The translations under genes and the position numbers were made by a program. Positions 25,392 to 33,400 of a DNA stretch of 38,175 nucleotides are shown in pieces (the first letter of the stretch is position 1; the number at the start of each line of letters is the position of its first letter). This stretch comes from an uncultured Caryophanales bacterium (lineage in GTDB: Bacteria > Bacillota_I > Bacilli_A > RFN20 > CAG-288). The stretch lies in NCBI GenBank assembly GCA_937896065.1, contig CALBLI010000001.1, positions 1-38,175 on the forward strand. The letters are read 5' to 3'. The notes under the pieces were generated by a model. It made no database searches, was not told the origin of the DNA, and saw nothing but the letters and a program-made list of their open reading frames with translations.

Positions 25392-26063
25392 CTAGTTTGC
25401 TTTCTTATCTTCTTTAGCAGAATTTTCAGAAGCTTTTAAGGTTTTACCATATCTATTTTTAAGAATTTGTGGATATGATTTTAAATTATCTAAAGCATCG
25501 ATTGTAGCTTTAACAACGTTGGATTGTGTTCTACTACCATAGATTTTAGAATAGACGTTTTTAACGCCTGTAAGTTCTAATATAGCACGGACAGCACCAC
25601 CAGCGACAAGTCCAGTACCTTCTGGTGCTGGTCTAAGTAAGACAGAGGTAGCACCAAATTTTCCATAAATTGGATGAGTGATAGTACCTTTGACTAAGGT
25701 CACTTTGTGGAGATCTTTATTAGCAGAAGAGATAGCCTTTTTGATTGCATCAGGTACTTCATTTGATTTACCAAGTCCATATGCAAATCTTCCTTTATGA
25801 TCACCGATTACAACAAGGGCTGAGAATCTCATTCTCTTACCACCTTTGACAACTTTGGTGATGCGGGAGATTTTGATGATTTTTTCATCAAACTCTTTGA
25901 CTACATCATTTCTTTTTGCATTACCTTTTGAATTACGATTAAATTTTCCTTGAGGTTTTGCATTTTTATTTTGTGGTTTCTCAGTTTTAGAAACAGATGA
26001 TACATCAGTTGTATCATTGACTCCATTCTCATTAGAATGGTTGATATTTTTATTTTCTTCCAT
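25392..26063 (-). CDS. rpsE: Ribosomal protein S5
   Basis: 223 aa. The core has KISRITKVVKGGKRMRFSAL, GLGKSNEVPDAIKKA and APEGTGLVAGGAVRAILEL. The first ~55 residues are a low-complexity Asn/Lys-rich extension not found in standard S5 (~165 aa). S5 helps decoding fidelity and mRNA entry on the 30S. Confidence 0.97.
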   Translation of the reverse strand: MEENKNINHSNENGVNDTTDVSSVSKTEKPQNKNAKPQGKFNRNSKGNAKRNDVVKEFDEKIIKISRITKVVKGGKRMRFSALVVIGDHKGRFAYGLGKSNEVPDAIKKAISSANKDLHKVTLVKGTITHPIYGKFGATSVLLRPAPEGTGLVAGGAVRAILELTGVKNVYSKIYGSRTQSNVVKATIDALDNLKSYPQILKNRYGKTLKASENSAKEDKKAN

Positions 26064-26076
26064 TTATTAATACTCC

Positions 26077-26433
26077 TTAGAAGATTAAACCGCCTTCTCT
26101 TAAACCTTCAGCGACGGCTTTGACTTGTCCATGATATAAATAACCACTTCTATCAAAGACAACTTTGCTTAATTTTAAATCTTTAGCTTTCTTAGCTAAA
26201 TCTAATCCAACACTTTTAGCAGCTTCACAGTTAGAAGGATTATCAAGTTGTAATTTAGCACTTGATGAAGCAGCTAAAGTGATACTTTTATCATCATCAA
26301 TAAGTGATGCATAGATAAATTTATTAGATCTGAATATTGAAACTCTTGGACAAGAAGAAGTTCCATTTATTTTAGCTCTGACTCTGACATGACGATGTTT
26401 ACGTTGAGCATTTTTATTGAATGTTTTATACAT
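26077..26433 (-). CDS. rplR: Ribosomal protein L18
   Basis: 118 aa, standard length. RPRVSIFRSN-like segment (CPRVSIFRSNKFIYASLIDD), FDRSGYLYHGQVKAVAEGLREGGL at the C-terminus. Binds 5S rRNA in the central protuberance. Confidence 0.97.
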   Translation of the reverse strand: MYKTFNKNAQRKHRHVRVRAKINGTSSCPRVSIFRSNKFIYASLIDDDKSITLAASSSAKLQLDNPSNCEAAKSVGLDLAKKAKDLKLSKVVFDRSGYLYHGQVKAVAEGLREGGLIF

Positions 26434-26449
26434 ACGACTTCTCCTTTAA

Positions 26450-27001
26450 TTACTTACCACCAGCTTGTTTCTTAGCTGAAGCAGGTTGACGTAATGAAAT
26501 GACTTCACCTTTATATCTGATACCTTTACCATGATAGACTTCAGGTTTTCTGACATCTCTTATCATAGCAGCCATTTGACCGACAACTTGTTTATCAATA
26601 CCAGTGACAGTGATTTCAAGTTTGTTGATTGAAAGTTCAACACCTGGCAATGGGTGAACAATATCTTCATGAGAATGACCAACAAATAAGACTAAATCCT
26701 TACCACGAAGTTCAGCTCTGTAACCTGTACCTTTAATTTCAAGTGTCTTGGAATAACCATTGGTTACACCTTCAACCATATTGGCAACAATTGCTCTTGC
26801 AGTACCATGATTCATCTTATTTTTGATGGAATCATCTTCTCTTTTGACTTCTAAAACACCATCTTTAAGTTCATAAGTGATGTGTGGATTAAGTTTGGCT
26901 GTAAGTTCGCCTTTAGGACCTTTGACAGTCACTTTACCATTATCATTTGTAAAAGTAACAGTGCTAGGAATAGTAATAGGTTTTCTACCGATTCTTGACA
27001 T
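26450..27001 (-). CDS. rplF: Ribosomal protein L6
   Basis: 183 aa. MSRIGRKPITIPSTV, VKGPKGEL, the middle GYRAELRGKDLVLFVGHSH and C-terminal RKPEVYHGKGIRYKGE are typical. Located near the sarcin-ricin loop of the 50S subunit. Confidence 0.98.
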   Translation of the reverse strand: MSRIGRKPITIPSTVTFTNDNGKVTVKGPKGELTAKLNPHITYELKDGVLEVKREDDSIKNKMNHGTARAIVANMVEGVTNGYSKTLEIKGTGYRAELRGKDLVLFVGHSHEDIVHPLPGVELSINKLEITVTGIDKQVVGQMAAMIRDVRKPEVYHGKGIRYKGEVISLRQPASAKKQAGGK

Positions 27002-27013
27002 ATCTTCTCCTCC

Positions 27014-27415
27014 TTACCAAACGTAGCAAAGAACTTCGCCACCTAAGTTAGCTTTTCTAGCATTTTTATCAGTCATCAAACCTTTGGAGGTTGAGATGAT
27101 TGCAATACCTAAGCCATTTAAGACTTTAGGAAGCTTCTCAGCAGTAGCAGTGACTCTTAAGCCTGGTTTTGAGATTCTTTTGATACCAGAGATAACTTTG
27201 TTACCTTCAGAATCATATTTTAACTTAATAGTTAATGTTTTATATGGTTTATCCTTTTCTTGTTCAACTGAATAGTCGAGGATAAAACCTTCTTCTTTCA
27301 TAATTTTGCAGATTGCAACACAAGTTTTGGAAGTAGGAAGTGAAACTTCTTCATTCTTATTTAAACAAGCATTGCGAATTCTGGTTAACATATCGGAAAT
27401 TGTATCGTTTACCAT
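27014..27415 (-). CDS. rpsH: Ribosomal protein S8
   Basis: 133 aa. NDTISDMLTRIRNACLNKNE, GIKRISKPGLRVTA and the C-terminal ISTSKGLMTDKNARKANLGGE are diagnostic. S8 binds 16S rRNA helix 21; in other bacteria it also represses the spc operon, but no such site was identified here. Confidence 0.98.
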   Translation of the reverse strand: MVNDTISDMLTRIRNACLNKNEEVSLPTSKTCVAICKIMKEEGFILDYSVEQEKDKPYKTLTIKLKYDSEGNKVISGIKRISKPGLRVTATAEKLPKVLNGLGIAIISTSKGLMTDKNARKANLGGEVLCYVW

Positions 27416-27430
27416 AGTTTCATCTCCTTA

Positions 27431-27616
27431 TTACCAACTGGCTTTGTGCATGCCAGGGATTTCGCCTTTGTAGGCCATTTCTCTTAAACAAATTCTGCAT
27501 AAGCCAAATTGTCTTAAGACACCATGAACTCTACCGCATCTTGAGCAACGAGTATAGTTTCTAGTTTTGAATTTTGCAGGTTTTGCACATTTTACAATTA
27601 ATGCTTTTCTTGCCAT
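27431..27616 (-). CDS. rpsN: Ribosomal protein S14, zinc type
   Basis: 61 aa. The short form with CSRCGR and CRIC zinc pairs, ending GEIPGMHKASW. This is the zinc-binding type Z S14 of Gram-positive bacteria. Confidence 0.98.
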   Translation of the reverse strand: MARKALIVKCAKPAKFKTRNYTRCSRCGRVHGVLRQFGLCRICLREMAYKGEIPGMHKASW

Positions 27617-27627
27617 ACGTTTCTCCT

Positions 27628-28239
27628 TTACTTAGCAAAAGGCATTCCTAACTTAGTGAGTAAGTAGTTAGCCTCTTTATCAGTTTTTGCAGTAGTAACA
27701 ATGATGATATCCATACCTTGGGTTCTGCTGACTTTATCATAAGAAATTTCAGGGAATATCAATTGTTCTTTGACACCTAATGAGAAATTGCCACGGCCAT
27801 CAAATGCCTTGGAAGAAATACCGCGGAAGTCTCTGACACGTGGAAGATCGATGTTGACTAATTTATCAAGGAAGTCATACATTCTAACTCTTCTAAGTGT
27901 TGCTTTGATACCGACAGGTACACCTTCACGAAGTTTGAAGTTAGCAACAGATTTTTTAGCTTTGGTAACTATTGGATGTTGGCCAGAAATTGTTTCCATC
28001 TCTTTGACAGTTTCATCTAATACCTTAGCATTAGTTCCATTATCACCAAGTCTCATGTTTAAAACAATCTTGACTAATTTTGGACATTCCATGATGGATT
28101 TGTATCCAAATTCTTTCATCATTTCAGGAACAATTTCTTCTTTATAGAATTTCTCTAATCTGGAGACATCTTTGGCTACTTGATTACCTTTATTATGAGG
28201 TTTTTTTACAGAAACAGCATTCTTTTTTTCACTTGCCAT
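27628..28239 (-). CDS. rplE: Ribosomal protein L5
   Basis: 203 aa. Core: YKEEIVPEMMKEFGYKSIM, LNMRLGDN, TKAKKSVANFKLREGVPVG, RVRDFRGISSKAFDGRGNFS. A basic N-terminal extension of about 23 residues precedes the usual start. L5 binds 5S rRNA and the P-site tRNA. Confidence 0.97.
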   Translation of the reverse strand: MASEKKNAVSVKKPHNKGNQVAKDVSRLEKFYKEEIVPEMMKEFGYKSIMECPKLVKIVLNMRLGDNGTNAKVLDETVKEMETISGQHPIVTKAKKSVANFKLREGVPVGIKATLRRVRMYDFLDKLVNIDLPRVRDFRGISSKAFDGRGNFSLGVKEQLIFPEISYDKVSRTQGMDIIIVTTAKTDKEANYLLTKLGMPFAK

Positions 28240-28250
28240 AACATTTCTCC

Positions 28251-28556
28251 TTATTTAATAACTTCACCAGTTGTCTTTAAGACTCTGACTTTTTTATTAT
28301 CAACAATCTTGTAACCGACACGGCTTGGTTTCTTCTTTGAATCAAGAAGAGCAACATTACTAGCATCGATTGGAAGATTGATGTCTTTAACATATCCTTT
28401 AGGATTTGCTTGACTAGGTTTGATGTTTTTCTTTCTAGCATTGACGCCTTCAACAACAACCTTATTTTCTTTTGGCATAGCTTTAATAACTTTGCCAGTT
28501 TTGCCTTTGTCACTTCCAGAAATGACAATGACTGTATCACCAGTTTTAACTTTCAT
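28251..28556 (-). CDS. rplX: Ribosomal protein L24
   Basis: 101 aa, normal length. The KOW segment VKTGDTVIVISGSDKGKTGK is at the N-terminus, followed by VVVEGVNARKKNIKPSQ. An assembly-initiating 50S protein. Confidence 0.97.
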   Translation of the reverse strand: MKVKTGDTVIVISGSDKGKTGKVIKAMPKENKVVVEGVNARKKNIKPSQANPKGYVKDINLPIDASNVALLDSKKKPSRVGYKIVDNKKVRVLKTTGEVIK

Positions 28557-28567
28557 CCTACTTCCTC

Positions 28568-28942
28568 CTAAAGAACTTCGACAGCAAGAGAGACAATTTT
28601 CATATATTTGTCACCTTGTTCACGGAGTTCACGAGCAACAGGTCCAAAGACACGGGTGCCTTTTGGTGAACCATCTTCATTGATTAAAACAACTGCGTTG
28701 TCATCAAATCTGATTGTTGAACCATCAGCTCTTTGATATGCTTTCTTAACTCTGACGATGACGCCTTTAACGACATCTGATTTCTTGACTTTGCCATTTG
28801 GAAGAGCATCTTTAACAGCACAAATAACAACATCACCGACTGAGGCACTTCTTCTGAAGCTTCCACCCATAAGATGGAAAACTCTAACACTTTTAGCACC
28901 TGAATTATCAGCAACAACTAAATTAGTTTCTGTCTGAACCAT
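28568..28942 (-). CDS. rplN: Ribosomal protein L14
   Basis: 124 aa from the ATG at 28942. A longer in-frame start at 28969 exists but would overlap rpsQ by 26 bases, and GGGAG just upstream of the internal ATG supports the shorter form. Segments VADNSGAKSVRVFHLMG, GDVVICAVKDALPNGKVKK and RGVF-type GTRVFGPVARELRE identify L14. Confidence 0.96.
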   Translation of the reverse strand: MVQTETNLVVADNSGAKSVRVFHLMGGSFRRSASVGDVVICAVKDALPNGKVKKSDVVKGVIVRVKKAYQRADGSTIRFDDNAVVLINEDGSPKGTRVFGPVARELREQGDKYMKIVSLAVEVL

Positions 28943-28943
28943 A

Positions 28944-29216
28944 CTATTCTCCCTTCTTGACAATCTCAATTAAACGGAAACGTTTATCATGAGATAAAGG
29001 ACGGCATTCTTCGAAGATAACAACATCACCGACATTTGCTTCGTTCTTTCTATCATCAACTTTGTATTTCTTTCTGATGGTGACTCTTTTCTTATAAATT
29101 GGATGGTTCTTATTGTTTTCAGTTTCAACAACAATTGTCTTATCCATTTTATTTGAAACGACAACACCTTGTAATCTTCTTCTAGCGGTCAATTCGACCT
29201 TGTTATTATTTTCCAT
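28944..29216 (-). CDS. rpsQ: Ribosomal protein S17
   Basis: 90 aa. RRRLQGVVVSNKMDKTIVV, the HPIYKKRV segment and FEECRPLSHDKRFRLIEIV are typical of this OB-fold 30S protein. Confidence 0.97.
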   Translation of the reverse strand: MENNNKVELTARRRLQGVVVSNKMDKTIVVETENNKNHPIYKKRVTIRKKYKVDDRKNEANVGDVVIFEECRPLSHDKRFRLIEIVKKGE

Positions 29217-29233
29217 ATCTATTGACCTCCAAT

Positions 29234-29428
29234 TTATTTGCTTGATTGTCTTTCATTTTTGACAGTAAGTAATCTTGCAATATCTTTTCTGACTTGATTC
29301 ATCTTTTTTCCGTTATCTAATTGACCAGCTTTAGCTTGGAAACGGAAATTGAGAAGTTCAGCCTTGAGTTCTAAGACCTTATCAGCGAGGTCTTGATCGT
29401 TGAGTTTTCTAATTTCTTCAATAGTCAT
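29234..29428 (-). CDS. rpmC: Ribosomal protein L29
   Basis: 64 aa. The helical hairpin protein with IRKLNDQDLADKVLELKAEL, FRFQAKAGQLDN and VRKDIARLLTV. It lies near the 50S exit tunnel. It shares one base with rplP (TAATG). Confidence 0.97.
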   Translation of the reverse strand: MTIEEIRKLNDQDLADKVLELKAELLNFRFQAKAGQLDNGKKMNQVRKDIARLLTVKNERQSSK

Positions 29429-29847
29429 TATTTATTCTCCTCGCCTTTTTTAACAACACGACTTGTTACGGCTAATTTATAACCAGCTTGACGTAAAGCT
29501 TTGATTGCATCAGCTTCAGCTAAACCACCAATTTCAAACATGACTGTTCCTTTATTGATGACTGCATTCCATGAATCAACTTGACCTTTACCATTACCCA
29601 TACGGACTTCAGCAGGTTTTTTAGTGATACCTAAGTAAGGGAATACACGAATGTAACTCTTACCAACTTTTTTAGTATATTTTGATAAAACAACACGGGC
29701 AGATTCAATCTGTTTATTAGTAATAAAACCAGGTTCAGTTGAAACTAAGCCATATTGTCCAAATGCGACAGTATTGCATCTTGTTGCAACATTCTTAGGT
29801 CTGACAAGATGACTTCTACGCCACTTAGTTCTTTTTGGTTGTAACAT
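29428..29847 (-). CDS. rplP: Ribosomal protein L16
   Basis: 139 aa. MLQPKRTKWRRSHLVRPK, FGQYGLVSTEPGFITNKQIE, GKGQVDSWNAVINKGTVMFE are diagnostic. It lies near the A site of the 50S subunit. Confidence 0.98.
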   Translation of the reverse strand: MLQPKRTKWRRSHLVRPKNVATRCNTVAFGQYGLVSTEPGFITNKQIESARVVLSKYTKKVGKSYIRVFPYLGITKKPAEVRMGNGKGQVDSWNAVINKGTVMFEIGGLAEADAIKALRQAGYKLAVTSRVVKKGEENK

Positions 29848-29849
29848 CT

Positions 29850-30728
29850 TTATTCTCCTTTCTTAGTACCTTCACTATCCTTATTTGGATTTGGAAGAGG
29901 AGCTTTTACATCTTTTTTAACAAAGTTTTTACCTTTAGAATCTTTAGAGAAAGTTCTATTGGAACGATTTCTATTGTCTTCAGGTTTTTTAGCTCTCAAT
30001 TCTTCATAGTTATCAGGAAGAGCAATCCAAACTTTGCAACCGATAACACCATAGGTAGTATGAGCATCAATATGTGCATAATCGATTGGTTGTCTTAAGG
30101 TATGAAGTGATAAGACACCTTCTCTGTATTCTTCAAATCTAGCAATTTCAGCACCGCCGACACGACCTTTAGTCATTGTCTTGCAGCCTTTAGCACCAGC
30201 TTTTAAAACTCTTTGAATAGCTTTCTTTTGAACAATTCTAAATGAAGCTCTTTGTTCAATTTGTCTTGCAATATCTTTGGCAACTAAAGTAGCATCTAAA
30301 TCAGGATTATTTACTTCAATAACATTGATAATAACTTGATCATCATTCAATTTAAGAATTTTAGCTAATTCTTTTTTAATCTTCTTAATGTTAGCACCAT
30401 CAGTTCCTTTGACAACACCAACATATTGGCACTTTAAGTTGATTTCAATTGAATTTTTATCGATGATACGTTTGATTTCAATTGAAGAGATTCTAGCATC
30501 AGCATTACTTTTCTTTTCAACTTTCTTATCATCAGTTTTAACTTCTATTTTGCTAGCAAGAGCATTTTTCTTTTTAGAAGTATGATCAAGTGTTTCTTCT
30601 AAATATCTTCTGATGTCAATATCTTGCTTTAAGTATTTGGCAAAATCCTTCTTGGAGGCATACCAAATTGAATTCCAACCGCGATTGATTCCTAATCTTA
30701 AACCATTAGGATTAACTTTTTGACCCAT
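29850..30728 (-). CDS. rpsC: Ribosomal protein S3 with insertion and altered KH loop
   Basis: 292 aa against the usual ~215-220. Start MGQKVNPNGLRLGINRGWNS and the C-terminal domain (GRVGGAEIARFEEYREG, HTTYGVIGCKVWI) are normal. A Lys/Asp-rich insert of roughly 28 residues follows RRYLEETLDH, and a ~50-residue basic tail follows the core. In the KH domain the usual VIGKGGAEI reads VVKGTDGANI, so the GXXG loop is GTDG with an acidic residue. In the mRNA helicase region FRRAMK reads FRIVQK. Confidence 0.97.
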   Translation of the reverse strand: MGQKVNPNGLRLGINRGWNSIWYASKKDFAKYLKQDIDIRRYLEETLDHTSKKKNALASKIEVKTDDKKVEKKSNADARISSIEIKRIIDKNSIEINLKCQYVGVVKGTDGANIKKIKKELAKILKLNDDQVIINVIEVNNPDLDATLVAKDIARQIEQRASFRIVQKKAIQRVLKAGAKGCKTMTKGRVGGAEIARFEEYREGVLSLHTLRQPIDYAHIDAHTTYGVIGCKVWIALPDNYEELRAKKPEDNRNRSNRTFSKDSKGKNFVKKDVKAPLPNPNKDSEGTKKGE

Positions 30729-30731
30729 ATT

Positions 30732-31133
30732 TTATATAGCCTCCCTAGATTTTAATGTGACATAGACATGTGACCATCTTTTAACTAATCCAGATGCTGA
30801 ACCTTTAGCACGTGGAAGAATTCTTTTGAGCTTAGCAGCATCATTTGCTGTGATACTTGCAACATATAAGCTATCGCCATCCATATGGAAGTTGTTGACA
30901 GCATTTGCTTTGCATGATAATAATAATTTTTTAATATCAGCAGCACATAATTTGTTGCAGTTATCTAAGATGACAAGTGCTTCATTTAAGTCTTTGCCAC
31001 GAATCAAATCAATGACAAGTCTAACTTTTCTTGGTGTGACACCATAATTATTAAGTTCAGCTTTAGCTTCATCGCGAAGAGCTGTGGTTACAGTTTCTTT
31101 TTCTTCGACTTTAGTTTTCTTTTCTTTAGCCAT
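30732..31133 (-). CDS. rplV: Ribosomal protein L22
   Basis: 133 aa. Core: YGVTPRKVRLVIDLIRGKDL, NAVNNFHMDGDSLYVA, and the tunnel-loop segment LKRILPRAKGSASGLVKRWS. About 22 extra charged residues precede the usual start. Confidence 0.97.
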   Translation of the reverse strand: MAKEKKTKVEEKETVTTALRDEAKAELNNYGVTPRKVRLVIDLIRGKDLNEALVILDNCNKLCAADIKKLLLSCKANAVNNFHMDGDSLYVASITANDAAKLKRILPRAKGSASGLVKRWSHVYVTLKSREAI

Positions 31134-31144
31134 ATCTCTTCTCC

Positions 31145-31429
31145 TTATTTACCATTAGATGAGTTGTCAGCACCAGAACGATGATGTGTAAATGTTCTTG
31201 TGAAGACAAATTCACCGAGTTTATGACCAACCATATCTTCAGTAACATAAACAGGGACAAATGCTCTACCATTGTGGACTGAGATTGTATGTTCAATGAA
31301 TTCTGGGAAGATAGTGGATCTTCTTGACCAAGTTTTGATAACTTCTTTTTTACCGGACTTATTTTGTTCTTCAATTCTCTTGAGGAGTTTTGGATCACAA
31401 TATGGTCCTTTTTTAAGACTTCTTGACAT
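31145..31429 (-). CDS. rpsS: Ribosomal protein S19
   Basis: 94 aa, normal length. MSRSLKKGPYCDPKLLKRI, TWSRRSTIFPEFIEHT, HNGRAFVPVYVTEDMVGHKLGE are diagnostic. Confidence 0.98.
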   Translation of the reverse strand: MSRSLKKGPYCDPKLLKRIEEQNKSGKKEVIKTWSRRSTIFPEFIEHTISVHNGRAFVPVYVTEDMVGHKLGEFVFTRTFTHHRSGADNSSNGK

Positions 31430-31445
31430 GAATTATATCCTCCAA

Positions 31446-32276
31446 TTATTTACCATTCTTACGTCTGACAATGAGACGATCAGATTTGAGTTTACTTTGT
31501 CTAGTTTTAACACCCATAAGTCTTCTACCCCAAGGTGATCTTGGTGCATCATGACCGACAGGACATTTACCTTCACCACCACCATGAGGATGGTCGTTTG
31601 GGTTCATAGCAGAACCACGGACTGTTGGTCTTTCACCAAGCCATCTAGTTCTACCAGCTTTACCTTTTGATACAAGTGAATAATCTTCATTACCGACTGT
31701 ACCGATGGTAGCACGGCAATTTAATAAAACTTTTCTAACTTCGCCAGATGCTAAACGAAGGATGCAGTATTTACCTTCTTTACCTAATATTTGAGCACCA
31801 GTTCCAGCAGCACGGCATAGTTGTCCGCCTTTACCAGGTTGAAGTTCAACATTGTGAACCATGATACCTTCAGGAATACTATTTAATTCCATGCAGTTAC
31901 CAGCTTTGATTTCACCAGTTTTACCATCACTTAATTTTTCACCAACCTTGACGCCTTTATAACCTAATATATATTTCTTAACGCCATTTGCATCGTAGAC
32001 AAGAGCAATACGACAGTTTCTATTTGGATCGTATTCAATTGCTTTGACAGTGAATGTTGACTCACCAGCTCTTTTAAAATCAATGATACGATACATTCTT
32101 TTGTTACCACCACCGATATGACGGCAAGTGATGTATCCTTGATTATTTCTACCACCAGTTTTTTTGAGTGGTCTAATTAAAGCTTTTTCAGGAGTCTTTT
32201 TTGTTATATCAGAGCCATCTAATGTTTGAAGATGTCTCATACCACCTGTGAGTGGATTGTATTGTTTAATAGCCAT
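31446..32276 (-). CDS. rplB: Ribosomal protein L2
   Basis: 276 aa, normal length. GRNNQGYITCRHIGGG, the middle RAAGTGAQILGKEG and the C-terminal RGSAMNPNDHPHGGGEGKCP with the essential His are conserved. Needed for peptidyl transferase activity. Confidence 0.98.
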   Translation of the reverse strand: MAIKQYNPLTGGMRHLQTLDGSDITKKTPEKALIRPLKKTGGRNNQGYITCRHIGGGNKRMYRIIDFKRAGESTFTVKAIEYDPNRNCRIALVYDANGVKKYILGYKGVKVGEKLSDGKTGEIKAGNCMELNSIPEGIMVHNVELQPGKGGQLCRAAGTGAQILGKEGKYCILRLASGEVRKVLLNCRATIGTVGNEDYSLVSKGKAGRTRWLGERPTVRGSAMNPNDHPHGGGEGKCPVGHDAPRSPWGRRLMGVKTRQSKLKSDRLIVRRKNGK

Positions 32277-32305
32277 ATTTATCTCCTATAATTTGCTATC
32301 GAGGA

Positions 32306-32707
32306 TTATTCCTCAACTTTGCTAGCTTTCATTTCTTCGCTAGCAACAGCATCATTAAGTTTACCTAAATCGATACTAGAATCGAACTTAATGATGGCTT
32401 TTTTGATTCTGGTGTTATAGCCAGTATATCTTCCAACTCTTCTTTTCTTAGGTAAAGTATTAATGGTGTTAACAGCACTAACCTTGGTACCAAAGATTGC
32501 TTGGACAGCATTTTTAATTTCATCTTTGCTAGCTTTTGGATCAACAGCTAAGACGATAGAGTTATTAGTATCTTTTAAGATATTTGTCTTTTCAGTAGCA
32601 ACAATATACTTTATAACGTCGAAATCTCTTTTGATTGGATTTCTGAAGTTGAATTCATTTTCAGTTTTCTTTTCTTCGACGACTTCAGTTTTCTTAGTTC
32701 TAGGCAT
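32306..32707 (-). CDS. rplW: Ribosomal protein L23
   Basis: 133 aa against the usual ~95. Core: YIVATEKTNILKDTNNSIVL, DEIKNAVQAIFGTKVSAVNT, GRYTGYNTRIKKAIIKF. An acidic/basic N-terminal extension of ~30 residues and a short C-terminal tail are added. Part of the exit-tunnel docking site. Its start overlaps the rplD stop (TAATG), and its AAGGAG binding site lies in the end of rplD. Confidence 0.95.
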   Translation of the reverse strand: MPRTKKTEVVEEKKTENEFNFRNPIKRDFDVIKYIVATEKTNILKDTNNSIVLAVDPKASKDEIKNAVQAIFGTKVSAVNTINTLPKKRRVGRYTGYNTRIKKAIIKFDSSIDLGKLNDAVASEEMKASKVEE

Positions 32708-33387
32708 TACTTAGTCTCCTTTTCGCATTCGCAGTGATCAGAGCAGCAATCACATGTTGGAATAACTTCTTTAGCTAAGATCAATTTGTTAGCATTGAGA
32801 ATGTCATAAACTGATGTGTTATCAGCGAATACTCTATTGATAGTAGGAATATTTCTACTTGCTTTGATAACATTATCATTTGGTTGATAGAAAACAACAA
32901 GATTTTTCTTTTCATCAGCACCAACATTCTTTAATGCTTGAACGAATTCTTTTGTCTTAGTTCCTTTAAAGGAATTTTCATCAACAACAATAATATTGTT
33001 AGATTGAGCTTTTTCAGTTAAAGCTGAACATAAAGCGATGTAGTGATCGTTTTTATTCATCTTTAATTTATAGTTTTGTTTACCATCTGGTCCATGAACA
33101 ACACCACCGTGTCTCCAGATTGGTGAATTGGTGGTACCGGCTCTTGCACGACCAGTATGTTTTTGACCATAAGGCTTACGGTTTGAACCATGAACTTCTG
33201 ATCTATCTAATGTTTTAGCAGTTGAGACTCTTCTATTAGCTAAGTCAACTCTGACTGCCATTGAAACTAAATATTCATTGATTTCAGCTTGGAATAATTC
33301 ACATGGTAATTCAACTTTATCAATTTCCTTACCTTCAAAGTCTAAAACTGGTAATACTAGTTCTTTATTTTCTTTTTTACTTGCCAT
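32707..33387 (-). CDS. rplD: Ribosomal protein L4 with cysteine-rich C-terminal tail
   Basis: 226 aa. The core is normal: RGSNRKPYGQKHTGRARAG-type segment (VHGSNRKPYGQKHTGRARAG), APIWRHGGV-like SPIWRHGGVVHGPDG and YDILNANKLILAKE. The usual final helix (TKEAVEKIEEVL in relatives) is replaced by VIPTCDCCSDHCECEKETK, with five Cys and one His in ten residues. The tail ends where rplW begins. A metal-binding tail is possible. L4 lines the exit tunnel. Confidence 0.96.
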   Translation of the reverse strand: MASKKENKELVLPVLDFEGKEIDKVELPCELFQAEINEYLVSMAVRVDLANRRVSTAKTLDRSEVHGSNRKPYGQKHTGRARAGTTNSPIWRHGGVVHGPDGKQNYKLKMNKNDHYIALCSALTEKAQSNNIIVVDENSFKGTKTKEFVQALKNVGADEKKNLVVFYQPNDNVIKASRNIPTINRVFADNTSVYDILNANKLILAKEVIPTCDCCSDHCECEKETK

Positions 33388-33400
33388 ATATCACCTCTTA

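Noticed and set aside
28943..28969. Longer N-terminus for L14 starting at 28969
   Set aside because: It would overlap rpsQ extensively and lacks a binding site; the ATG at 28942 has GGGAG upstream and gives the conserved L14 start.
28277..29167. Alternative minus-strand frames overlapping rplX, rplN and rpsQ
   Set aside because: They are out-of-frame shadows of well-identified ribosomal protein genes.
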